From an uncultured Bacteroidales bacterium (GTDB lineage Bacteria > Bacteroidota > Bacteroidia > Bacteroidales > FEN-979), in the NCBI GenBank assembly GCA_903959905.1, contig CAJBYO010000005.1:336674-400673 (forward strand): 64,000 bases of DNA, read 5' to 3'. Below, piece by piece: positions 8,545 through 16,822 of the stretch. A program made the position numbers and the translations under genes. The notes below the pieces were generated by a model. That model had not been told where the DNA came from. It saw nothing but the letters and a program-made list of their open reading frames with translations, and ran no database searches. Position 1 is the first letter of the stretch. Each line of letters opens with the position of its first letter.

Positions 8545-9345
8545 GTGAGAAAAATATTCCTGCTGATCATCGTAATTACCTTATCAACCGGCCTGTTTGC
8601 GCAGGACCGGATATTCAACTACATATACCAGAGCGGCGTTCTGGGCAAGGATCAGAAAGAACTTGAGATCTGGACGACCCTGCGTACCGGCCGGGAGGAT
8701 TATTACCGGAGGATAGACACCCGGGCTGAATTTGAAATAGGACTTGGAAAACGCCTTCAGACTGCCTTTTATCTCAACTATTCGTCAAAAGCAAGCGGAA
8801 TAATGACCGATACTGTTTCAACCCTGGAACGCGAGAGCGACTTCAGCTTTTCAAATGAATGGAAAGTCAAGTTGAGCGACCCTGCTGCGGATATTGTCGG
8901 GTCTGCAATTTACGGTGAGCTGACCATCGGTACGGCAGAATTTGAAGCCGAACTCAAGGTGATCCTCGACAAGCAGATCGGGTTGACCACCCATGCGCTG
9001 AACATCACCTTTGAACCCGAGTGGGAGTGGGGTCCTGAGAAGGGACAGATAAAGGCAGAAGCAGAATACAAATTTGAGTTTGACTACGGCGTTGGCGTGA
9101 TGCTGGGCAAAGGTTGGACCCTGGGGGCGGAGATCAGGAACCCCAATGTTTATGTTGATGATTCCTGGGCTCACAGTGCCCTGTATGCCGGCCCTACTGT
9201 TTCATTTTCGCGGAATGATTTCTGGGTGAACCTTACATTCATGCCCCAGGTAATCGGTCTGAGGGGAAAAACTCCGGGCCAGGGGCTTAACCTGGAGGAG
9301 TTTGAGCGGTACCAGGTGAGGTTGTTGTTTATGGTGGGGTTGTAG
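8545..9345 (+). CDS. secreted outer-membrane beta-barrel protein, unknown role
   Basis: 266 residues beginning with GTG (no in-frame ATG fits the signal peptide). The signal peptide MRKIFLLIIVITLSTGLFAQ is followed by repeated amphipathic beta strands ending in a typical C-terminal strand (YQVRLLFMVGL). The number of strands suggests a barrel of about 12. The family is not recognised beyond outer-membrane protein. It is followed by a low-complexity repeat. Confidence 0.65.
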   Translation: MRKIFLLIIVITLSTGLFAQDRIFNYIYQSGVLGKDQKELEIWTTLRTGREDYYRRIDTRAEFEIGLGKRLQTAFYLNYSSKASGIMTDTVSTLERESDFSFSNEWKVKLSDPAADIVGSAIYGELTIGTAEFEAELKVILDKQIGLTTHALNITFEPEWEWGPEKGQIKAEAEYKFEFDYGVGVMLGKGWTLGAEIRNPNVYVDDSWAHSALYAGPTVSFSRNDFWVNLTFMPQVIGLRGKTPGQGLNLEEFERYQVRLLFMVGL

Positions 9346-9349
9346 GGGG

Positions 9350-9464
9350 TGACGGGCGGACAGGCGGACAGGCGGACGAGCGGACGAGCGGACGGGTGAT
9401 CGGGTGAACAGGAGGACAGGCGGACGAGCGGACAGGCGGACGAGCGGACGAGCGGACGGGTGAT
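9350..9464. repeat. degenerate GCGGAC(G/A)-type octamer tandem repeat
   Basis: About a dozen imperfect copies of an 8-bp unit (GGACAGGC / GGACGAGC) fill the space between two genes, interrupted once by GGGTGATCGGGTGAACAGG. GC content is far above the flanks. No gene or hairpin is evident. Confidence 0.75.
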
Positions 9465-9504
9465 TGCAAGGGAAAATGGGGTTAGAAACTGAGGGTATCA
9501 GAGG

Positions 9505-9804
9505 ATGATAAAAAGGAAGTTGATTTTATTCGGGCTTTTCGGGTTAATGTTGTTTATCGCATGTGCACCGGCATTGTATTTGCCAAATGCGGAGGTTGCG
9601 CGGGTGAAAAACAAGCCGCTTGAAGGTCTGAATGCAGGAAGAAGCCTGTACATTGACCATTGCGGAAGCTGCCATCAACTTTATCTGCCCTCCCGTTTTG
9701 CTGATTCATCATGGCGAAGATCTGTTGACAAAATGCAATCAAGGGCACGGATCAATGATGATCAAAAGCATTTGATCATGGATTATATTCTGTCGGGAAA
9801 ATAA
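9505..9804 (+). CDS. small c-type haem lipoprotein
   Basis: 99 residues. A lipoprotein signal (lipobox FIAC near residue 20) predicts membrane anchoring. A single haem-binding motif CGSCH lies at about residues 53-57, followed by a helix-rich tail with a candidate axial Met (VDKMQSRARI). It resembles short cytochrome c family proteins of Bacteroidota. Its redox partner is not visible here. It is the last host gene before the tRNA used for phage integration. Confidence 0.75.
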   Translation: MIKRKLILFGLFGLMLFIACAPALYLPNAEVARVKNKPLEGLNAGRSLYIDHCGSCHQLYLPSRFADSSWRRSVDKMQSRARINDDQKHLIMDYILSGK

Positions 9805-9831
9805 TTTATATTGTATCTTTGCGCCCTGATT

Positions 9832-9905
9832 GGCTCCGTAGTTCAATTGGATAGAATGGCAGATTCCGGTTCTGTTGGTTGGGGGTTCGAGTCCCTTCGG
9901 AGTCA
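9832..9905 (+). tRNA. tRNA-Arg (anticodon CCG)
   Basis: A full cloverleaf can be drawn: acceptor GGCTCCG/CGGAGTC with discriminator A9905, anticodon stem CAGA/TCTG with loop TTCCGGT (anticodon CCG), and a T-arm with GGTTCGAGTCC. CCA is not encoded. The 3' end is the left attachment site of the prophage and remains intact after integration. Confidence 0.95.
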
Positions 9906-9906
9906 C
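9893..9906 (+). other. attL core (tRNA-Arg 3' end)
   Basis: CCCTTCGGAGTCAC covers the T-arm and acceptor 3' strand of tRNA-Arg. It matches the attR core exactly; identity stops at both edges. Confidence 0.88.
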
Positions 9907-9962
9907 TAAGCAGTTCTGAACAGGCAGTAAATACTGGTGTTTCAGAAGGTGGTTGCAAAAAA

Positions 9963-9982
9963 CTGACAAGTTTTCTGTCAAC
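9963..9982. promoter_or_regulatory. candidate integrase arm sites, left
   Basis: CTGACAA (9963-9969) and CTGTCAAC (9975-9982) recur at the right end near attR as TTTGTCAG, CTGTCAAC and TTTGTCAG (55851-55900). Shared short words flanking both cores fit arm-type binding sites. This is inference from word matches only. Confidence 0.35.
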
Positions 9983-9986
9983 TCAT

Positions 9987-10030
9987 AAAACCCAAACGAT
10001 GAAATCACGCGATTTTGTTGTTTGGGTTTT
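9987..10030. terminator. hairpin terminator just inside attL
   Basis: AAAACCCAAAC (9987-9997) pairs perfectly with GTTTGGGTTTT (10020-10030), with an inner stem GAAATC/GATTTT. It has T runs on both strands and may insulate the tRNA from the phage. Confidence 0.7.
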
Positions 10031-10224
10031 TTCTTTGTTATCCCCTGTAAACATTGGTAATTTTTGTTAGTGCAAATCTAACATTTTTCTCAATTGATTT
10101 TGTCTTTTCGACATTTACCTGTCTCCTCGTTTCACATCCATCCACTTTTTCAACATTGAATAATTTATTTCGATTCTGAATTGATTTCGCAATTCATTTA
10201 TACCTACAATATTCCCTAGTTACA

Positions 10225-10290
10225 AGGTTACATTGGGTTTACTTTCAGGTTATTATTAGTTTACTAACAGGTTATATTTCAGTTAGTTGT
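10225..10290. repeat. three 22-bp direct repeats, operator-like
   Basis: Units start at 10225, 10247 and 10269, each beginning AGGTTA, with GTTTAC or GTTAG about 12 bp in. The 22-bp period is two helical turns. The array lies 70-130 bp before the small HTH gene at 10358, in the otherwise noncoding 330-bp left end. It is probably a binding array for a regulator or integration protein. Confidence 0.6.
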
Positions 10291-10357
10291 TAATAAGTTG
10301 GCCTTGGGGTTATTCATTAGAAACATACTTTTGCAAATGTAAAATTTGTTAAAAACT

Positions 10358-10537
10358 ATGAGCGAAAAATCAATTATTGAAAAACCGGTTACAGCCCGAT
10401 ATATCTGTAAAATGATAGGCGTGAGCAGACCTGCACTTCATAAATGGAGTAAAGAAGGAATAATCAGAGCACATAAGCTCGGCGGCAAGCTATTTTACTT
10501 TGAAACAGAAGTAATGGAGGACTTGAAAAAATGTTAA
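10358..10537 (+). CDS. excisionase/MerR-type helix-turn-helix protein
   Basis: 59 residues from the ATG at 10358. The pattern VTARYICKMIGVSRPALHKW followed by EGIIRAHKLGGKLFYFETEVMEDL is a helix-turn-helix with wing, as in MerR-like excisionases (HTH_17). It is the first phage gene, downstream of the 22-bp repeat array. It could be the excisionase or the early regulator. No larger repressor was found. Confidence 0.7.
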   Translation: MSEKSIIEKPVTARYICKMIGVSRPALHKWSKEGIIRAHKLGGKLFYFETEVMEDLKKC

Positions 10538-10652
10538 TTAGTTGGCAATTCATTCATTCTCTGATGCAACTTGACGGATGCTTTGTATGTTAACAAATGA
10601 TTAAATTGTGACCAAAAAAATGACGTAAAACTAATCAAATCATTATGCATCT

Positions 10653-10907
10653 ATGAAAATTAGTAATGAAGCACTGACCATACTCAGAGCGGAATTACCC
10701 AGGGGTAGTGTTCCGCAAATAAGACAAAGACTTTTGAAAAGAAATATTTCTTTTTCCCATCAGTATATCTATCGCTGTCTGGATCCAAACCAGCCGGATT
10801 ACAAAGAGATCATCATCAGGGAAGCTGTCTCATTGTATGAGGAACTCGCCAAAGGAGCTGTTGATCTGGAGGAAAGAGTTCTTAAAGTGAGAAAGGCTTT
10901 ACAATGA
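10653..10907 (+). CDS. small phage protein, unknown
   Basis: 84 residues. The N-terminal half (ALTILRAELPRGSVPQIRQRLL then ISFSHQYIYRCLDP) looks helical with possible HTH character; the C-terminal half is a charged helix. It overlaps the next gene by 4 bp, so the two are probably co-translated ahead of the primase-helicase. Function is not recognised; a DNA-binding or regulatory role is possible. Confidence 0.6.
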   Translation: MKISNEALTILRAELPRGSVPQIRQRLLKRNISFSHQYIYRCLDPNQPDYKEIIIREAVSLYEELAKGAVDLEERVLKVRKALQ

Positions 10908-11152
10908 AGACATTTTCTGCCATGAGCGAACCTGATCTTTTGTTGACCAGGAGTGCCTACTTCAGCCATATAGAAAAACTGAAGAAGGATTTTGAAGTCA
11001 AAAAACTTTCAGGAGTTGAAATTTCTGATAAAGAGGCTTCGAAAGTTCAAAAAGAACTTCATCGCCTGCATGAACTGATCCATGCGATAAGTATGCAATT
11101 CCCTAAAATGACATTGGCTGAATTCTGGGAGTGGAGAAAAAGAACAACTTAA
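10904..11152 (+). CDS. small phage protein, unknown
   Basis: 82 residues, highly charged and mainly helical (HIEKLKKDFEVKKLSGVEIS, KVQKELHRLHELIHAI), ending in a Trp-rich tail (LAEFWEWRKRTT). It starts 4 bp inside the upstream gene and lies 73 bp before the primase-helicase gene. No family was recognised; early replication or regulation is inferred from position only. Confidence 0.55.
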   Translation: MKTFSAMSEPDLLLTRSAYFSHIEKLKKDFEVKKLSGVEISDKEASKVQKELHRLHELIHAISMQFPKMTLAEFWEWRKRTT

Positions 11153-11225
11153 TTCAGCTCCGGTCTTGAAACAAAATACACCTAATCTTCAATGAAACTG
11201 ACCTTTTCTAACCGGAGAATGACTT

Positions 11226-14200
11226 ATGATAGTGAATTCAGATGAGATTAAAAATGCCATTCAAATAAGTGACATCCTGGGTGATTTCATCACCCTGAAG
11301 AAAAAGGGGATCAACTATACCGCCTGTTGCCCTTTCCACAACGAAAAGACTCCCAGTTTCATAGTCAACCCCGCCCGGGGTTCCTTCAAATGCTTTGGCT
11401 GCGGCAAATCCGGCGATGCCATCGAATTCCTTCGTGAGCATGAGGCAATGAGCTACACGGAAGCCCTCACCTACATTGCAGGTCACTATAATATCCCGGT
11501 TAAATTAAATAGTTCTGATCAGCAATACTCCGAAGCAGAGAAAAGAAGAGATGGCATTTTTGCCGCATTGAAATGGGCACAGCATTTTTTTTCAGCCAAC
11601 CTTCAGAAAAACAAACCGGCTCTCTCTTATTTGCAACAGAGAAAGTTGGATCAGGCCATTGACCTCTTTTTGATCGGTTATGCCGAGACCGGCAATGATC
11701 TTCTTCATAAAGCACAGCAGGCAGGTTTCTCCAATGAGATTTTACTTGCAGCCGGATTATTGAAAAAAAACGATCAGGGGCATTTGTATGATGCTTTTAG
11801 CCGGCGGATCATATTCCCGTTTTTCGACCGGACAGGAAGGGTGATCGGTTTTACCGGACGGCTGATAACTACCGAGAAAGATAAACCCAAGTACCTGAAC
11901 AGCGCCGAAACCGACGTGTTCAAAAAGAGCAGGTTCCTTTATGGGCTTTACCAGTCCAAGAAGGAGATCATGAAGGAGAACGAATGCCTGCTGGTAGAAG
12001 GTCAGACCGATCTTATAAGCTGGCACCTGGCCGGGATCAAAAATGTTGTGGCCGGTTCGGGTACCGCCCTGAGCGAGGATCAGGTAAAGATGATCCTTTC
12101 ACTCACCAGTTGCCTGACTATCGTATATGATGGTGATCCCGCTGGAATAAAAGCCAGTGTTTCAAATATCAAATTGCCCCTTCAAATGGGTCTTGATGTT
12201 TACCTGGTCGTTCTTCCGGATGGAGAAGATCCCGATTCGTTTGTGATAAAGCATGGCGTCGAAAAGCTTAAAGATTTCATCGAGGATAACCGCAAAGACA
12301 TTGTTTCCTTCCGTGTCGAGATGGTTAAGGAGCAGGTCGAAAAGGACCCGCTTCAGAAAGCCAGGCATGTCAAAGAACTTGTTTCACAGATTTCGTTGAT
12401 CAGCGACGAAGAAACCAGAGGATACCTTATCGCTGATATCGCGAAAAAACTCGATGTCAGCCAGGAAGATCTACACCGGAACATAAAAAAACAATTGCCA
12501 AAGCCTGAAAAGACAGAGAAAGGTTTTTTTGGCCTGGATGCTTCCGTAGATATGATCACGGAAAACGGCTTTGCCATACTGCTTTCTGATCCTGTCCGGG
12601 TGGTTTCCTATCATGCAGAAGGGAAAGAAAATACCATCAGTCTGCCTGCAGGTCCGTTAAAGAAAGATGATCTTTTCAGATTATCGAAGCTGACCAGGAA
12701 TGTCAAAATCGAAGGTCTTTCAAAGGTCGTTGATGATAATGATATTGAACTGCCGCTGGCCGAAGCCGGCAGGATGCTTACCGAACAGGGGCTTCGGGTC
12801 GAAGTCCGGGAAGATGGAAGCGTGGATGAAACTTCGGAAGATGAAAAGGAACCTGTGTACATTGACTTTTTGGATTTCTATGTCCATGGGTTGACTTACA
12901 GGTTGATCCGGCAACCTGATACCAAAAGGTCCAAAAAGTTCGTGGAGATGACTGCCGATTTCCTTTCAAAGCTCGACAATACCATCATCCATATTAAGAC
13001 CAACGAGATAGCCAAGAAATTCGGCCTGACCCAAGGGGCGTTCTCTAAGGTTTTGCGCCCCTTTGTCGAGAAACGAAAGAACCTGGCTGTTCAGCAGCAG
13101 GAGCATGTTGTTATTGATGATGAGCAATATGTTTTCGATATCGCCCATTTACCTGAATATGTCGATCAGTCGTTCTTCCAACGATACGGGTTCTTCCCCG
13201 CTCAGAATAGCTCAGGGAATAAGATCTTTTATGTTTTCCGGACACTGGACAATACCCTCGTCAAGGTCGGTAACTTTTACATGGAACCCTTGTTCCAGGT
13301 GCATGATCCTGACCCGGTAAAAAACAAACGGTTTATCAAACTCTTCCACAGTGAACTTAACAAAGAGGAATATGTTGAGTTCAAGAGCAGCGACATGATC
13401 GAGTTGGCCCCGTTCAAAAAATTTCTCTGGAACACGGGAGCCTATATTTTTACCAATGGCAAGCAGTTCCATCATGAAAAGATTTTGGAAAGCATATCGC
13501 TTCAGTTCCCCAAGTGTCATGAGCTTTCAATATTCGGATCCCAACCGGAAGGCTTTTTTGCTTTCAGCAACGGGATCATTTCCGATGGCGCTTTCCATGC
13601 GGTTGATGAACTCGGGCTGGTAAAATTCAAGCGAGAAACCTATTATTTACCGGCGTTTTCGAAGATTTATAAGGATCAGCGCACCGATAACGACAAGTAC
13701 GAGTACGATCGGTTCCTGGTTTACAAGCATGATCAGCGCACATCATGGCAAGAGTGGGCAGAGCTGATGTACAAGGTGTATGCTTATAACAACAATGGCA
13801 TGTGGGCACTGCTATTTACCCTGCTTAGTGTAAACAGGTCGATCATCTTTCCGATCGAGCGATTTTTTACTTCACTGTTTTTCATCGGTCCGACCGAAAG
13901 CGGAAAGTCAAGAATTGCCGAAAGTATCCGGGCCCCGTTCATGTACGGCGCTCCTTTATTCAACCTGAACTCTGGCACCGATGCAGCCTTCTTTACATCA
14001 CTGGAGAGATTCCGGGACATCCCGGTAATCTTTGAAGAGTATAACGATTACCAGATATCCGACGTGAAGTTCCAGGGATTGAAGGCCGCCGTTTATGACA
14101 ACGAAGGCAAGCAGAAGCGAAAAGATGCAACCAGCAAGGATATTGACGTTTCCAAAATATACGGTTGTCCACTGCTGCTTGGCCAGGATGGCCCTGAACG

Positions 14201-15119
14201 TGACGATGGAGCCTTGGGAAACCGTGTGGTTCAGAAACATGTTCCGAAAAAGGATAACTGGACCGACGAAGAAGTAAACCTTTTCACGGATCTTAAAAAA
14301 CGGGAAGCCGACGGGCTTTCAAACATCGCCATGGAGATCATCAAACGCCGGCCCCTTGTGCAACAATATTTTGCCGGATATATGCGCCAGTACCAGAAAA
14401 AGGTAAAGGAAGATATTAGAAGGGAAGGTGGAACCTACCAAACCCGTATGATCAACACGGTAAGCCTTTTCATTGCGATGGCCAAAATGTGGGAAGACCA
14501 TGTTAAGGAACTGCCGCTTCCATTCTCGTTTGACGAGTTTTACGAAGATGCCAAACGGCAGATCGTTCGCCAGAGCGAAGAACTGAGCACCAGCAATAAG
14601 TTATCTGTATTCTTCGATACGATCTCCATGCTGTATGCCCAGGGACAGATCATTTCGGGGAGAGAATTTGATATTTCCACGGAAAAGCGGGTGACACTGC
14701 GGATATCCCGAACCGAAACAGAAGAAAAACATTGGGACGGAGAGGATAAGAAATTGTTGTTTTTGATCATCAACGATGTGGTTCAGATCTATCAGAAACT
14801 GCACAGCTCAGAAAGTCTGAAACTCAACTCCCTTCGAATGTACCTGAAGGATCACGCAGCTTACATCGGGGCCGTTAAAGGCCACCGGTTTATTTACCAG
14901 GTAGAGTCATGGGAGACTGATCCTGCAACTGGCATAAACCGAAAGATCGTTCAGAAAGCCGAGCGTGTTACCAGTTGCATTGTTCTTGACTATAAAATCA
15001 TAGAATCTATGGGGATCGATCTTGAACGCTTTAAAACACCAGAACAGACATCCCTGAATCTGAATGATCCTGAAAAATTGTCAGATAAGCCGGCAGAGCA
15101 AAATGAGTTCCCTTTTTAA
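11226..15119 (+). CDS. fused DnaG-type primase and P-loop helicase/ATPase
   Basis: 1297 residues. The N-terminus is a CHC2 zinc finger (Cys35, His38, Cys56, Cys59), then the DnaG catalytic core with a Toprim domain (LLVEGQTDLISW near residue 255 and IVYDGDPAG near 298). A long middle region without recognised motifs follows. A second enzymatic module has Walker A GPTESGKS (about 887-894) and Walker B-like IPVIFEEYND, as in helicase-like ATPases of plasmid and phage replication proteins. One chain would both unwind and prime. The C-terminus ends EQNEFPF, resembling the SSB tip that recruits replication proteins. It lies directly upstream of a repeat cluster that may be its origin. Confidence 0.88.
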   Translation: MIVNSDEIKNAIQISDILGDFITLKKKGINYTACCPFHNEKTPSFIVNPARGSFKCFGCGKSGDAIEFLREHEAMSYTEALTYIAGHYNIPVKLNSSDQQYSEAEKRRDGIFAALKWAQHFFSANLQKNKPALSYLQQRKLDQAIDLFLIGYAETGNDLLHKAQQAGFSNEILLAAGLLKKNDQGHLYDAFSRRIIFPFFDRTGRVIGFTGRLITTEKDKPKYLNSAETDVFKKSRFLYGLYQSKKEIMKENECLLVEGQTDLISWHLAGIKNVVAGSGTALSEDQVKMILSLTSCLTIVYDGDPAGIKASVSNIKLPLQMGLDVYLVVLPDGEDPDSFVIKHGVEKLKDFIEDNRKDIVSFRVEMVKEQVEKDPLQKARHVKELVSQISLISDEETRGYLIADIAKKLDVSQEDLHRNIKKQLPKPEKTEKGFFGLDASVDMITENGFAILLSDPVRVVSYHAEGKENTISLPAGPLKKDDLFRLSKLTRNVKIEGLSKVVDDNDIELPLAEAGRMLTEQGLRVEVREDGSVDETSEDEKEPVYIDFLDFYVHGLTYRLIRQPDTKRSKKFVEMTADFLSKLDNTIIHIKTNEIAKKFGLTQGAFSKVLRPFVEKRKNLAVQQQEHVVIDDEQYVFDIAHLPEYVDQSFFQRYGFFPAQNSSGNKIFYVFRTLDNTLVKVGNFYMEPLFQVHDPDPVKNKRFIKLFHSELNKEEYVEFKSSDMIELAPFKKFLWNTGAYIFTNGKQFHHEKILESISLQFPKCHELSIFGSQPEGFFAFSNGIISDGAFHAVDELGLVKFKRETYYLPAFSKIYKDQRTDNDKYEYDRFLVYKHDQRTSWQEWAELMYKVYAYNNNGMWALLFTLLSVNRSIIFPIERFFTSLFFIGPTESGKSRIAESIRAPFMYGAPLFNLNSGTDAAFFTSLERFRDIPVIFEEYNDYQISDVKFQGLKAAVYDNEGKQKRKDATSKDIDVSKIYGCPLLLGQDGPERDDGALGNRVVQKHVPKKDNWTDEEVNLFTDLKKREADGLSNIAMEIIKRRPLVQQYFAGYMRQYQKKVKEDIRREGGTYQTRMINTVSLFIAMAKMWEDHVKELPLPFSFDEFYEDAKRQIVRQSEELSTSNKLSVFFDTISMLYAQGQIISGREFDISTEKRVTLRISRTETEEKHWDGEDKKLLFLIINDVVQIYQKLHSSESLKLNSLRMYLKDHAAYIGAVKGHRFIYQVESWETDPATGINRKIVQKAERVTSCIVLDYKIIESMGIDLERFKTPEQTSLNLNDPEKLSDKPAEQNEFPF

Positions 15120-15152
15120 AAATTCACATGGAAAAACCTGCCGGCAAAGTCC

Positions 15153-15419
15153 GTGACAACGTGCCAACGTGCCAACAAACAATAAAATAAATAATTATAA
15201 TCTTATATATCAGTTTATTATGTTTTTAGAATCCCGTTGTCACACTTATTTTCTGTTGTCACATGTTGGCACGTGCGGGGTCAGCCATTCTGGTTTTTGT
15301 TGTCACACCAAATCGGTGCCACAGACCCCTGAAATGTGCCTACAAGACAAATCATGTTTCATTATCAGGAGATTAACCATAAAAATAGAGCTTTTGTTGT
15401 CACGTTGTCACGTTGTCAC
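15153..15419. other. iteron cluster, candidate phage replication origin
   Basis: Ten copies of the octamer GTTG(T/G)CAC lie in 267 bp. Three abutting copies in reverse orientation (15153-15176) are followed by an AT-rich tract (15177-15232), four spaced forward copies (15236, 15255, 15265, 15299) and three abutting forward copies (15396-15419). Inverted triplets around an AT-rich segment, right after the primase-helicase gene, fit an origin of replication. A regulatory operator is the alternative. Confidence 0.6.
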
Positions 15420-15424
15420 ACAAA

Positions 15425-15685
15425 ATGACCCCCAGGGTAAATGCAGAAATTTTTTTTATGATTGATCAATATGGATGGGAGTATCATGACAAATTGCCGG
15501 AGGGTTTTCGCCTTGCGACCATGGACGATTTTCATGTTAGCGGAAAGAAGAAAGTCGGTATGCAATACCTTATTAAAAGAGCAACGCAGGATCATTATGA
15601 GGTGCATTATGTAAGGGAGCACACCCGGTCGCAAAACCTCAAGCCTTTCCTGGATCATGAAATGGTTTTTGTGAAATCAACGTGA
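15425..15685 (+). CDS. small phage protein, unknown
   Basis: 86 residues starting at the ATG 15425, six bases after the last octamer of the repeat cluster. A TTG 12 bp upstream lies inside the repeats and is less likely. The protein is basic and aromatic (IDQYGWEYHDKLPEGF, EVHYVREHTRSQNLKPF) with no recognised family. Its position between early and late genes makes it a candidate regulator, by inference only. Its stop codon overlaps the first late promoter. Confidence 0.6.
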   Translation: MTPRVNAEIFFMIDQYGWEYHDKLPEGFRLATMDDFHVSGKKKVGMQYLIKRATQDHYEVHYVREHTRSQNLKPFLDHEMVFVKST

Positions 15686-15722
15686 CCTTTATTTCCCTAT
15701 GGATGAAAATTACATTTGCTCC
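15684..15722 (+). promoter_or_regulatory. late promoter P1
   Basis: GACCTTTATT (15684-15693), 17 bp, then TACATTTG (15711-15718), a perfect TAnnTTTG box 4 nt before ATG 15723. Same layout as five other sites in the prophage. Confidence 0.75.
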
Positions 15723-16244
15723 ATGAAAGACGAAGAAAGACCTACATTAACGGTAAAGCTAAAGCCTTACCTCCAGGAGTACCTCAGAAGCGAACTCAGG
15801 CGAAGCCATGTATCAAAGCGAAATATCCTTGGGATCATTCTCATGCCTTTGCTGGAGAGACGCCCTGCGGGAATACCGCCGTTCATGTCTAAGGGGGCTG
15901 AATTCATAACCTTCACCCTGCCATTCACCCGGGATATCAATATCCGGGGCGATGTCTGGATTTCACCTGAAAACCAAGAGATGCTGGAGAAATACCTTGA
16001 GTGGCATTTCAAGCAGCTTTTTTTCAATTACATGAATGACAAGGTCCGCTATTGTGGCTCATTCAAGAAAGCAATCCTTCAGTTCTGTGCGGATTATGAA
16101 TTCGCTATGAACCATATCAACTACGAAATGCTAAAAAAGGATTATTACCGTAAACGGAAAAGAAAAAAAGAGGAAAAAAGTTTGCCACTTTCTGTCCCTG
16201 GATTGTCCCCTGGATTTTATGGCATTTATGTTTCACTAAACTGA
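15723..16244 (+). CDS. phage protein, unknown, first late gene
   Basis: 173 residues from ATG 15723. This start is chosen over 15699 because it sits at the fixed 39-nt distance from the late promoter element. Visible text includes TLTVKLKPYLQEYLRSEL and a Lys/Arg-rich helix (YYRKRKRKKEEK) near the C-terminus, suggesting nucleic-acid contact. It is followed 1 bp later by another unknown gene. The family is not recognised; being in a late unit, a virion or packaging role is likely. Confidence 0.6.
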   Translation: MKDEERPTLTVKLKPYLQEYLRSELRRSHVSKRNILGIILMPLLERRPAGIPPFMSKGAEFITFTLPFTRDINIRGDVWISPENQEMLEKYLEWHFKQLFFNYMNDKVRYCGSFKKAILQFCADYEFAMNHINYEMLKKDYYRKRKRKKEEKSLPLSVPGLSPGFYGIYVSLN

Positions 16245-16245
16245 C

Positions 16246-16752
16246 ATGGGAAATATTCTACGACATACCGGCATCAACATCGGCGGACTGAATTCCATAA
16301 GCTGGATTTTCAAAGAAGATGTTGGCGGGTTCAGTTTTAACCAGACTAACCTTCTGTGCCAGGTCACACCGAAGCTTGGCAAAGCCTGGAATGCTATCTA
16401 TGGCACTCCGGAAACGATCCAGCTTGAATCCGAGCAACAGGACACCCCGGGAGGGATGAAGTATGTCTATAAGCTGAAGATCCTCGTGCCTAAGGATCGT
16501 TCCCAGGTCGAGACGGAACTCTATGCCATGACCGGCCGGCATCTGATCCTCAAATCTGGTGATAAGAACGGAACCATCCGGATATTCGGCACCCTTGAAT
16601 GCCCGATGAAAGTATCCGGAAAGCTTCTTAAGCCGCTAGCCATTGAGGGTTTCAACGGCTTCGAGCTTCTATTTACGGGTGAATTCACTTATCCTGCGGC
16701 CTATTACGTTCCGCCGACCGGCCCGATCCCCGATGATGAAAATCAAGATTGA
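16246..16752 (+). CDS. phage protein, unknown, likely structural
   Basis: 168 residues, beta-rich in appearance (LNSISWIFKEDVGGFSFNQ, GTIRIFGTLECPMKVSG) with a proline-rich acidic C-terminus (PPTGPIPDDENQD). It follows the preceding late gene by one base and ends before the second late promoter. No family is recognised; head or tail component is an inference from its transcription unit. Confidence 0.55.
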   Translation: MGNILRHTGINIGGLNSISWIFKEDVGGFSFNQTNLLCQVTPKLGKAWNAIYGTPETIQLESEQQDTPGGMKYVYKLKILVPKDRSQVETELYAMTGRHLILKSGDKNGTIRIFGTLECPMKVSGKLLKPLAIEGFNGFELLFTGEFTYPAAYYVPPTGPIPDDENQD

Positions 16753-16767
16753 CACTTAAGCTTTTCA

Positions 16768-16802
16768 GTCCTTTATTTACCGTCTGCACCATTATAATAT
16801 TG
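16768..16802 (+). promoter_or_regulatory. late promoter P2
   Basis: GTCCTTTATT (16768-16777), 17 bp, TAATATTG (16795-16802). This is the only one of six with a real leader: the start codon is 20 nt after the box, and the leader contains AAAAAGGG. Confidence 0.75.
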
Positions 16803-16822
16803 TACCCTCGAAAAAGGGTATA

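Noticed and set aside
9739..10008. Minus-strand ORF of 89 codons across the tRNA
   Set aside because: It is antisense to tRNA-Arg and contains the GLEPPTN text that commonly arises from translating a tRNA; no independent support.
15169..15465. Plus-strand ORF of 98 codons in the octamer region
   Set aside because: It is Cys- and His-rich low-quality text generated by the GTTGTCAC repeats and starts within them.
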